64,000 bases of DNA, from contig DAKD01000016.1 in assembly GCA_002499085.1 (NCBI GenBank), forward strand, positions 51,932 to 115,931, in the 5' to 3' direction. The position numbers were made by a program, and so were the translations under genes. A model generated the notes under the pieces. It did not search any database. It saw only the letters and a program-made list of their open reading frames with translations, and had not been told where the DNA came from. This stretch comes from Methanomassiliicoccales archaeon UBA280 (lineage in GTDB: Archaea; Thermoplasmatota; Thermoplasmata; SG8-5). Positions 25,123 to 32,653 of the stretch are shown in pieces (within the stretch, counting starts at the first letter, position 1; each line of letters opens with the position of its first letter).

Positions 25123-25989
25123 ATGACTGACCAAAAACATGAATACGTTACTCACGAAATAATCTCATTGAAAGAACACTCTGTACTTAATGAAAAATGG
25201 CTACAGAAAGTGATTGCAGATGATCCAACTATATTGGGGCTGGGAGAACTCATTTTAAAAGATAAAGAAAGAACTCAGCCACGGGCCGGTAGGCTGGACA
25301 TGCTGTTCCAGGATGCTGAATCCATAACTCGGTATGAAGTTGAAATACAGTTGGGTAAATCGGATGAAAGTCATCTCATGAGGACTCTTGAATACTGGGA
25401 CATTGAAAGAAAGAGGTATCCTCAATATGAGCACGTGGCCGTTCTGATTGCTGAGGATATCACCAGCCGATTCTTAAATGTCATTTCACTGTTCAACGGA
25501 GTAATACCAATTATAGCAATCCAGGCACATACAATAAAAATCGGAGATAAATTTACACTTGTGTTTACTCGTGTGCTGGATCAGATGAGATTGGGGTTGG
25601 TTGATGAGGACGAAACGCCTGAAACAACAGACCGGACATATTGGGAAAAGAGAGCGACCAGTGCCACACTCAAGTTGGTAGATGAAGTCTATGAAATGAT
25701 AAAAGAAGTTGACCCCGAGCTTGGTCTGAACTACAATAAATATTACATCGGACTTACAAAGGATGGCAGAACAAACAATTTTATTGACTTCCGACCCAAG
25801 AAACAATTTATGCATATGGACCCAAAAATCGAAAAGGATAGCGCACTTGAGGAGAAGATGGAAGAGAGCGGAATGGACTTCAATTATAATTCCAGAGGCG
25901 GTAGATACAGAATTACGCTGCACAAAGGTGATGTTCAGAAACACAGCGTAATCATAAAAGAACTAATAAACCAAGCCCATACAAAATAA
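25123..25989 (+). CDS. PD-(D/E)XK nuclease-like protein
   Basis: A 288-aa protein. The first 150 residues look like a restriction-endonuclease fold: an N-terminal helix region, GRLDMLF (metal-binding Asp, about 63), then RYEVEIQLGKSDE, with the E-x-Q variant of the (D/E)-x-K motif, and VAVLIAEDI. The C-terminal part is a separate alpha/beta region without clear match. It overlaps the next gene, a HEPN-like protein, by one base (TAATG), so they form an operon. A DNA-cutting defence role is plausible; it is not a known restriction enzyme. Confidence 0.65.
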   Translation: MTDQKHEYVTHEIISLKEHSVLNEKWLQKVIADDPTILGLGELILKDKERTQPRAGRLDMLFQDAESITRYEVEIQLGKSDESHLMRTLEYWDIERKRYPQYEHVAVLIAEDITSRFLNVISLFNGVIPIIAIQAHTIKIGDKFTLVFTRVLDQMRLGLVDEDETPETTDRTYWEKRATSATLKLVDEVYEMIKEVDPELGLNYNKYYIGLTKDGRTNNFIDFRPKKQFMHMDPKIEKDSALEEKMEESGMDFNYNSRGGRYRITLHKGDVQKHSVIIKELINQAHTK

Positions 25990-26882
25990 TGTTAAGTGTG
26001 AAAAACATGAAAACAAAATTCATATGTATTCTACCTTTTTCAATTAGAGTCCCCCCAGGTTCTTATCCAGTTAAACTCAAACAAATCGCCATTATTAGCG
26101 TTAAACAAATAATGAAAGCACGTATCGACGGTGAAGAAGTCGATTTAGAATATGATAGTAAAGGAGTTATGTCAAATAGCCATATTACAATCACATTTCC
26201 ATGGAAAATAGAGTGTGTAGATGAGGATGAAATTAACTCTGTAAAAATCGAGGCCATAAAATATTTAAATAGATTCATTGAAGTGTATCGTCATTATTCT
26301 GATGATTGCGGAGTTACTCCTATTTGTTATTCCGACATTCCAAACTATGTCTATCAATACCTTGATGACACGAATAAAATAATTGAGGAAAATCCACGCC
26401 ATTTTGACACTGGCGGAATGTTATATGCACCAGAATACTTTTCTTCCAATGACATGATTAAATGTTTAATAACAAATCAAAATATCAGTTTTGTTAAGCA
26501 GTTATTATTAAACTCTGAAAAATATCTACGTGAAGAAAATTACAGATTATCCATCCTTGAAGCAGTAACGGCGCTTGAAGTAAGTATTACAGAGTTCACA
26601 ATCAATAAATTTTCAACTTATAAAATTCCTAAAGATACCCTTACCGATTTTGTTAAAAAAACGGGATTAACTCTTCAATTAAAAGTCCTGTTAAATTTAT
26701 ACAATGAAGGTGCTGGTAAAAAGATATCACAATCTATAGTGAGTGAAGTGATAAGTGCAATAACCGCACGAAATCATATTGTCCATTACGCAGCAACCAA
26801 TCAAAAATATTCTCGAAAAACAGTTAACAAAATGCTTAAAAACATAAAATTGCTAATAAATCATATAGATAGTATGGAGTGA
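25989..26882 (+). CDS. HEPN-domain protein
   Basis: A 297-aa protein, very AT-rich. The first 140 residues are a beta-rich domain. The C-terminal half is helical, with LREENYRLSILEAVTALEVS and ITARNHIVHYA, where RNHIVH is the R-x4-H signature of HEPN domains, mostly RNases or RNase-like dimers in toxin-antitoxin and anti-virus systems. Its start overlaps the stop of the PD-(D/E)XK gene and it is followed 4 nt later by a zinc-ribbon protein, so three genes are co-transcribed. Confidence 0.65.
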   Translation: MLSVKNMKTKFICILPFSIRVPPGSYPVKLKQIAIISVKQIMKARIDGEEVDLEYDSKGVMSNSHITITFPWKIECVDEDEINSVKIEAIKYLNRFIEVYRHYSDDCGVTPICYSDIPNYVYQYLDDTNKIIEENPRHFDTGGMLYAPEYFSSNDMIKCLITNQNISFVKQLLLNSEKYLREENYRLSILEAVTALEVSITEFTINKFSTYKIPKDTLTDFVKKTGLTLQLKVLLNLYNEGAGKKISQSIVSEVISAITARNHIVHYAATNQKYSRKTVNKMLKNIKLLINHIDSME

Positions 26883-26886
26883 AAAA

Positions 26887-27315
26887 ATGAACATAGCCTG
26901 TCAGAACAAATGTGGTCTTGTTTTTCAAGACATGAGGCCGCCACCGAACGTAAAAATGATTTCGTGTAAATTTACACCACCACAGAAAATTAACATCAAG
27001 TGCCCTAAATGTGGTTATGTAAATAAATTTGAAGCATCTGCTACGGATGGAAAAGGAAATTGGGTGATAGATAATGTTCATCCAGTAACTGTAAAAATCC
27101 CTAAGAAAAAAACTAAGGAAACTAAGGAAACAAAGACCACGAAAGAGCAACTTAAACCCACCATAAATCATCAAGAGATAGAAAAATTACTTGAAATGGC
27201 GGTGGACAAAATAACTAATGGGAATGAGAAAGAAGCAAAAAACATTTTTAATAAAATTTTATCGTTAGATCCTGACAATATGGTTGCTGTTGAATATTTA
27301 AAAACGTTAAAATAA
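26887..27315 (+). CDS. Zinc-ribbon protein with TPR-like C-terminus
   Basis: A 142-aa protein. It has an N-terminal CQNKC and a CPKC (about 40-43) that can form a zinc site, a Lys/Thr-rich linker (KKKTKETKETKTTKE), then a helical segment ending DPDNMVAVEYLKTL, typical of a single TPR. It is the third gene of the operon starting with the PD-(D/E)XK protein and may be its accessory or target-sensing part. Confidence 0.55.
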   Translation: MNIACQNKCGLVFQDMRPPPNVKMISCKFTPPQKINIKCPKCGYVNKFEASATDGKGNWVIDNVHPVTVKIPKKKTKETKETKTTKEQLKPTINHQEIEKLLEMAVDKITNGNEKEAKNIFNKILSLDPDNMVAVEYLKTLK

Positions 27316-27765
27316 CTCCCATCACCATCGACTCTTCATCCTTTGGGGATCTCCTCACCCCCCCATCCTGGGGGCTGTAACATGTCCCTGGTTCGTTATG
27401 CACCCGCGACAGTCCCAAGACCCCCGCCCGCATTCTTCCACCCACAGTTCACTTCCCTTTCTTCTCCCGGTAATCACTACCGGGTTTCGTGGCGGTTCCG
27501 GGGCTTCTTCATTGGGTTAATGTTCGGCAGGATCCTGCGAGACCTCACCGCCCCGGGGCCCTAACAAAACCCGTTTGCGGCCTCGTTTTGTTCGAAGGCA
27601 CTCGCCGCACCGGAACTGTGTATGGCGTGTGGGGGATTGGGTATGCCGGTGTTGGGGCGTGGGCATGCGCTCGACCGGTCATGGCGTAACCACGACCGAC
27701 CTCGCGCATTGGTTTCATAGCAGTAAGGAATCAACCCGCATTCTCGCCACATCTCAATTGGTAAT
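27316..27765. other. GC-rich gap without a convincing gene
   Basis: Composition changes sharply from the AT-rich genes on both sides. The longest frames are overlapping and lack family features. Simple hairpins occur (CCCGGTA/TACCGGG near 27466; AACAAAAC/GTTTTGTT near 27562-27592). It could be the remains of another inserted block. Confidence 0.5.
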
Positions 27766-28218
27766 TTAATTGAGGTTAATTTCAGAAGGAGATTCTCCAA
27801 CATATTTTTCAATCACAGTTAGACATCCATATATACTAAAAAATGAGATAAAAATTACACATAAAAGGGGAATGATTTTATCTGTAAAAAGGAGAGCATT
27901 AGCATAATTAAAAGATGTAATAAACCCCACCATAGCGATGTTTATTACATATGGTTCAAGTTTTATTTTCTCTCCATTTTTATCAAGAGGTCTTTCTTTT
28001 TTACCAATTATATCTCTACAAAAAAGAAACAAAAAATAATATAAAAATTTCAATCCGATTAGTAAACACGGAGAAATGATTAAACTCAAAAGAATTACAT
28101 CTCTCACCGTCCTTGGAGTGTAAATCAAAACTAACCAATTAGACAAAAAAATAATTATGATTGAAACTAAGGTAAATAACAACAATTGTGATGTTTTTAT
28201 TTTTGTAACATATTCCAT
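27766..28218 (-). CDS. Four-helix membrane protein of unknown function
   Basis: A 150-aa protein with hydrophobic helices at about residues 10-32, 40-68, 95-112 and 115-135, and a short basic loop (GKKERPLDKNGEKIK) between the second and third. No family recognised. AT-rich like the HEPN block, but on the opposite strand and alone. Confidence 0.6.
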   Translation of the reverse strand: MEYVTKIKTSQLLLFTLVSIIIIFLSNWLVLIYTPRTVRDVILLSLIISPCLLIGLKFLYYFLFLFCRDIIGKKERPLDKNGEKIKLEPYVINIAMVGFITSFNYANALLFTDKIIPLLCVIFISFFSIYGCLTVIEKYVGESPSEINLN

Positions 28219-28479
28219 AGTAATGTAATTATTTGTTCGTTATATAAATGTTCCTTGGGTAGTCCTATGCATTTAAGTAAAATGATTTCAAGCTAACGTC
28301 ATGATACTTTGAAAATTATTCTCTACGCATTTTTTCATTTTGTTAATTTGACGACAGGTTATGGAAACGTTGGCCCCCCCCCTCTCCCGCAATGCGCCGG
28401 AACTCCTCTGCCCCCAGGCTTTCGTTCATGCCCTGCTTCCGTCCAGCCACCCTTTCTCCCGTGAATCCGGTGAGAAAAG
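28219..28479. other. Gap leading into cassette copy 2
   Basis: AT-rich to about 28360, then an abrupt change to GC-rich DNA with a CCCCCCCCTC run (about 28375). I see no gene. The right part (from 28463) is the left arm of cassette copy 2. The composition break probably marks an insertion edge. Confidence 0.5.
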
Positions 28480-28541
28480 TTGTCTCAAAACATCGGCACC
28501 TGTGCCTCGGGTGTAAAGGAAGCAGAGGCGAGCACGAACGA
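28463..28541 (+). repeat. Cassette left arm, copy 2
   Basis: Closely matches 24427-24508, including GGTGAGAAAAGTT, the CACCTG/CAGAGGCGAG part and the CGAACGA end. With the stem-loop at 29066-29132 it frames about 0.67 kb that carries an HsdS-like fragment instead of the zinc-ribbon and winged-helix genes of copy 1. Confidence 0.7.
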
Positions 28542-28620
28542 CCAGCCAACTTGGTTTGGCTATTCCCGCGAGCATCGGGAATGGAAGACCTGGAACGAGT
28601 CGGCAGAGGAGCTGGTCTGA
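28480..28620 (+). CDS. Possible 46-aa cassette leader peptide
   Basis: The TTG at 28480 has the same GGTGA ribosome site and the same following residues (TCASGVKEAEA) as the zinc-ribbon gene at 24444, but then diverges and ends without Cys pairs. Either a real small protein or just the conserved start left after the gene body was replaced. A second short frame (28621-28731, 36 aa) follows immediately. Confidence 0.3.
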   Translation: MSQNIGTCASGVKEAEASTNDQPTWFGYSREHREWKTWNESAEELV

Positions 28621-28655
28621 ATGGCAATGGAGCCCATTGATCAGTTCGATGTTGA

Positions 28656-29054
28656 TTGGCCGGGGAGGGTTCCATGGCCATTCCCGCCGGCAGAGGTTCA
28701 GGTGGTGAAGACTTGCCAGGCCAAGTGAGTCTTGGCCAGCTCGCAGATGTTACGCGGGGGAGCATTGACATCTCCCTGCAGGATGAGGACATCCTGATCC
28801 CGCGAGTGTCCGGCTCCATCGAGAAACTGGGAACGCCGATAATTATCGGCGGGAGCCAGACCTCTTGGCCAGGAAACCCGGACACCTTCATTCATATCAG
28901 AGTGTCCCGAGTCGATGTACTGTTCCCCCGCTATCTGTACTATCTTCTCATGCACCTGAACCAGAGCGGCCAATTCCAGCGCATTGCCCAGGGTTCGGTC
29001 CAGCAGTTCATCCGGGTTCGGGACGTCGAGGCGATCGCGCTGAGGCTGGCGTGA
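28656..29054 (+). pseudogene. HsdS-like specificity fragment
   Basis: From about residue 25 the 132-aa frame looks like part of a type I specificity subunit: VSLGQLADVTRG, ILIPRVSG, then FPRYLYYLLMHLN and GSVQQFIRVRDVEAIALRL, which are the start and end of one target-recognition half. The normal protein has two halves and two central helices, so this is a lone half, lying on the opposite strand to the functional hsdS at 29775-31235. It may be a silent donor for specificity change or a remnant. Confidence 0.6.
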
Positions 29055-29065
29055 CCGACTACTCG

Positions 29066-29132
29066 GGCGACACCAATATACGCTGTCTTTGCTGAGAAAA
29101 CAACGCAAAGCCAGACGAATAAAGGTGTCGCC
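29066..29132 (+). repeat. Cassette right stem-loop, copy 2
   Basis: GGCGACACC (29066-29074) and GGTGTCGCC (29124-29132) enclose an inner sequence almost the same as in 24984-25052. It begins 12 nt after the HsdS-like frame ends. Confidence 0.75.
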
Positions 29133-29568
29133 TTCGTCACAGATTATGGGGCTATCTCGATTCCCCTTTGCAGACGGTCTGATAGCCCCCCCCTTGTCCC
29201 TGCCCTGGAGCCGTGAGCTATGCAATTTGTGAGCTGTGAACCACTGGGCTCGCCCGTGTCGGCGGGCAAGCCGCCGCCCCGACCTCGCCCTGCGAGCTGT
29301 GCAATCGGGTAGTTGGTGAGCTTCTGACCCACAAGGATGTACTCTCAGGATCACCCGACCCGGTCGGGCAAGCCATCGTGCATCCTTGGGGGATGTCTGA
29401 CGACAATGCGTCCTGGGGGGCTGCGCTCGTCCTTGCTGAGCAGCAACGTGCCGCACTGCCCCCCAGACCCCCCAACCGCCTTCGGCGAATGATTAATGAG
29501 GCAGCCAGGGTCACTGACCTAAAGGTCAGGGCTGCCCGACCAGGACATCCCCGCGAAGGGGCTGATGA
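29133..29568. other. Structured gap downstream of the type I operon
   Basis: GGGCTATC/GATAGCCC form a hairpin at about 29147-29188. GAGCTATGCAATTTG and GAGCTGTGCAATCGG are degenerate direct repeats about 75 nt apart. No frame looks like a gene. It may be decayed cassette or methylase-related DNA. Confidence 0.45.
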
Positions 29569-29778
29569 CTACTTTCTACAAACAAATTTCATGAGTTTCA
29601 AAACAAGAAATATGTCCATGATAACCAAAACAATAAGACACGCATCCGCAATACCAATATATTCTTCAGGAATGTATTGGGCGATGAAACGAAGAACTGC
29701 AAGCGCAATGGTACTAAGAACCAGTATGATAGTTACCCTCAATACTTTATCCATACTGTCACAGAACTCATCCGTCAT
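29569..29778 (-). CDS. Small two-helix membrane protein attached to the R-M operon
   Basis: A 69-aa protein with two hydrophobic helices (about residues 12-33 and 42-63). Its ATG overlaps the hsdS stop (ATGA), so it is translated with the restriction operon and is its last gene. Type I systems do not normally carry a membrane subunit; it may be an abortive-infection-like add-on or unrelated. The family is unknown. Confidence 0.55.
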   Translation of the reverse strand: MTDEFCDSMDKVLRVTIILVLSTIALAVLRFIAQYIPEEYIGIADACLIVLVIMDIFLVLKLMKFVCRK

Positions 29779-31235
29779 TTCTTTCTCCCCTTCTCCCCCT
29801 TAATCCTCTCCAGCAGCACGCTCGCCGGCTCATCGCTCGGGTCCTGCGCCACCAGCTCCCCCCTGAACGCCTTGGCCAGTATGGCCTGTTCCATGCGGTC
29901 TGTGCGCTTCTTGGCCGCTTCGGCCTGCTGCTCTATCTGGTCCGCGATTGCGAACAGTTCCTCTATCTTGGCTACGATGCGGCGCTGCTCGGGGAGGGGG
30001 GGGAGCGGGACTGGCATAACTCTAAGCTTAGTTGAATTCACATTAGATTGACCGACCTGTTGTGTTCTTACCTGTTCGATATATCTATGGCCGCCAGCAG
30101 AGTTAATAAATAAGTTGGCCAGTATGGGCAGAAATGCCCTATCATTCGATATAATCCGTATTAGGTATGATGCAAATACTACATTTTTAAAAGGTGATTT
30201 AGAACTCCGAAATATTGCAGTCTTACCAACTAACTCTGGACTGTTCGTTCTATTAAAAAGGAGATCACCATCATTTAATAAAAATTGAGAATAATCTATT
30301 GAATCGTCAAGGAACTTCATATTCGAATAATCCAGCTCCCCATCTTGGATATTATTCATTCTTAACACAGGAAGTGCTGTCTCTTTATCGCCAGCTTTAT
30401 CAGACGTTCCATATTGAATACCGTGAATCACGTTGTCTAATGGGGTCCACTCCCACCCCGCTGGCAGCTCCGGCAGACCTGCCGCATCCACCGCCTCCAG
30501 CTCCTTGTACTTCTTGCCCTGCGCCTTCCGTCTCTCGGTCTTGATTCTCTCCAGCAGAACGCTCGCCGGCTCGTCCTCCGGGTTCTGCGGGACGAGCTCG
30601 CCCCTGAAGGCCTTGGCCAATACCGACTGCCTGAAGCTCTTTAGCATCGGCTGGATTCTGCTGAGGGATTCTCTGGCCGTCTTGACTTCTTGGAACAGGG
30701 ATTCTATCTTGGCTACGATGCGGCGCTGCTCGGGGAGGGGGGGGAGCGGAAGAGGATATTCCTCCATGAAGGATTTAGGCACTCTTAGTTGTCCAGCAGT
30801 TCCGGTCATATTCATTTGAGCATCATCTCTGAATGATGGTTGACGAATGAAATGAAAGATATATTCTGGAATCATTCCTGATGAAGGGCGGAGTACATGA
30901 AATTCGGTTGAGCCAGTTCCAAGTTTATTAGTTAATCCTCGGGCGATTGCTGCCTTACCATTCTCCATGCAAGGTGTAATCCTTGCAAAGAGGACGTCGC
31001 CCTCCGCGAATCGTTTATAACCATTCCAGATGTCTCTTATTGGTCTATTATCAAATCTCTTGATCGTTCCCGAATATTCATCTACAGCAGACATTGGAAT
31101 GAAACTAATACAAGTATCCTCTGTAAGTGTATCTGGCAGGCCAATCAAAGGGTTAACTTCACAGACATCATTAATTCTCACACATTTCCACCCTGTCGGC
31201 AGCTCAGGCAACTCCTCGCCATTGTTCGGGCTCAT
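29775..31235 (-). CDS. hsdS: Type I restriction-modification specificity subunit
   Basis: A 486-aa protein with two target-recognition domains and two matching spacer helices. The repeated LPPLPEQRRIVAKIESLF (about residue 165) and LPPLPEQRRIVAKIEELF (about 410), each followed by a long amphipathic helix ending GELVPQNPEDEPAS or GELVAQDPSDEPAS, are the classic conserved regions. It chooses the bipartite DNA site for both methylation and cutting. It overlaps hsdM and the small membrane gene by 4 nt each. Complete, in contrast to the fragment at 28656-29054. Confidence 0.95.
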   Translation of the reverse strand: MSPNNGEELPELPTGWKCVRINDVCEVNPLIGLPDTLTEDTCISFIPMSAVDEYSGTIKRFDNRPIRDIWNGYKRFAEGDVLFARITPCMENGKAAIARGLTNKLGTGSTEFHVLRPSSGMIPEYIFHFIRQPSFRDDAQMNMTGTAGQLRVPKSFMEEYPLPLPPLPEQRRIVAKIESLFQEVKTARESLSRIQPMLKSFRQSVLAKAFRGELVPQNPEDEPASVLLERIKTERRKAQGKKYKELEAVDAAGLPELPAGWEWTPLDNVIHGIQYGTSDKAGDKETALPVLRMNNIQDGELDYSNMKFLDDSIDYSQFLLNDGDLLFNRTNSPELVGKTAIFRSSKSPFKNVVFASYLIRIISNDRAFLPILANLFINSAGGHRYIEQVRTQQVGQSNVNSTKLRVMPVPLPPLPEQRRIVAKIEELFAIADQIEQQAEAAKKRTDRMEQAILAKAFRGELVAQDPSDEPASVLLERIKGEKGRKK

Positions 31236-32653
31236 TTACCGTTCTCTCCATTACCATTGTTCAACTTCCGGGCCAGCTCGTTCATGGCCTCCATAGCCGC
31301 CTCCAGATGGGTCGTGGCTTCCGAGACCAGGTCCAGTGGGTCAGGTAAATTGCCCGGGTCGTCAAGGTTTTCGTCCTTCAGCCAGAATATGTCAAGGTTG
31401 TAATCCCGCTCCTCTGCTATCTGCTTGATTGTGAACCTCTTGAACCTCTCCGTTTCCTGCCTTGCCGGCTTCGGGTGGCCGTTGGGGTCCCCGCCATAGC
31501 ACTTCTCGAAGTCCGCGAAGTATTTTTCTGTCAGGGCATGGCCCTTGTTGACCTTCTCGACATTGGTCCTCAGGTCGTATATCCAGACTTCCTTGGTTTC
31601 CACGCCCTTCCTGAAGAACACGATGTTGGCCTTCACTCCTGTGCTGTATGGCGCGAATGTGCCAACCGGTAATCTGATGATCGTGTGCAGGTCGCAGTCG
31701 TGCAGCAGTATCTCGCGGACCTTCTTGCCTGCATGCTCCTCGAATAATACATTGTCTGGGAGCACCATAGCGGCCCTGCCGCCAGGCTTCAGGATACTGA
31801 TTACATGCTGCACGAAATTCAACTGTTTATTGCTGGTGGATATGCTGAAGTCCTCTCGGCTTGGGGTCTCACCCGCGCCCTTGGTGCCAAAGGGGGGGTT
31901 GGTCAGGATGACGTCATACCTTGCGCTGCCAGGCGGCTCAGCGATCGAATCGCCGTACATGATGTTGCTCACAATTCCGTGCAGGTAAAGGTTCATCAGG
32001 GAAAGACGCCGGGTCTCCTGGACTATCTCCTTGCCGGAGAACACTTCCTTCTCCAGTCGCTTGCTCTCGTCCCGGCTGAGGTCGGCTCCCTCATTGGTGG
32101 CTTTCATTATCCATTCATAGGCCCCAATCAGGAAACCTGCCGTGCCCACTGCCGGGTCGTGTATGGTGAAGTCCGACTTTTCCCTGAAGTCCGGTTTCAT
32201 GCATCGGACGACCGCGCGTATTGCCTCCCTGGGCGTGAAATACTGGCCCGCGCCCTTCTGCTCAGCGGCATATTTCTGCAGTAATCCTTCGTAACAATCC
32301 GCTTTCAGGTCCACGTCAAGAGCGCCCCAGTAGGTCTCGTCAATCATGGATATGAGCTTCTTCAGGTTGACTGGCGTTCTGAACCTGGACTGCGCCCCTG
32401 CGAATATGCCGCCCAGGAGCCCGGGCTCCTTGCCCAGCTTCCGCAGAATATCGATGTAATAGTCAGAGAGTTCTGTGCCGGACTTCGCCTTCAGGTCGCC
32501 CCAGGAGCAGCCCTCCGGGACCTTGACCGATTTCTCGTCCGCCAGCTTCAGGAACAGCAGGTAAGTGAGCTGCTCGATGTAATCCCCGTAATTGATGCCG
32601 TCATGTCTCAGGGTGTTGCAGAACCCCCATAGCTTGCCTACTGCGTCCGTCAT
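31232..32653 (-). CDS. hsdM: Type I restriction-modification methyltransferase subunit
   Basis: A 473-aa N6-adenine methyltransferase. It has an N-terminal helical domain (WGFCNTLRHDGINYGDYIEQ), SAM-binding HDPAVGTAGFL (about residue 167) and catalytic NPPFGTKG (about 232), then GGRAAMVLPDNVLFEE. AGQYFTPREAIRAVV is typical of HsdM. With two HsdM and one HsdS it protects host sites. ATGA overlap with hsdR upstream and with hsdS downstream. Confidence 0.96.
   Translation of the reverse strand: MTDAVGKLWGFCNTLRHDGINYGDYIEQLTYLLFLKLADEKSVKVPEGCSWGDLKAKSGTELSDYYIDILRKLGKEPGLLGGIFAGAQSRFRTPVNLKKLISMIDETYWGALDVDLKADCYEGLLQKYAAEQKGAGQYFTPREAIRAVVRCMKPDFREKSDFTIHDPAVGTAGFLIGAYEWIMKATNEGADLSRDESKRLEKEVFSGKEIVQETRRLSLMNLYLHGIVSNIMYGDSIAEPPGSARYDVILTNPPFGTKGAGETPSREDFSISTSNKQLNFVQHVISILKPGGRAAMVLPDNVLFEEHAGKKVREILLHDCDLHTIIRLPVGTFAPYSTGVKANIVFFRKGVETKEVWIYDLRTNVEKVNKGHALTEKYFADFEKCYGGDPNGHPKPARQETERFKRFTIKQIAEERDYNLDIFWLKDENLDDPGNLPDPLDLVSEATTHLEAAMEAMNELARKLNNGNGENGK

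Noticed and set aside
24984..29132. Cyclic-di-GMP (GEMM) riboswitch, because both stem-loops contain AACGCAAAGCC
   Set aside because: The second helix, the GNRA tetraloop and receptor are missing, the palindromic ends do not fit the class, and both copies lie after genes rather than before them.
24427..29132. Integron with attC sites
   Set aside because: The stem-loops lack the GTTRRRY/RYYYAAC cores, and the only integrase is of the tRNA-targeting type.
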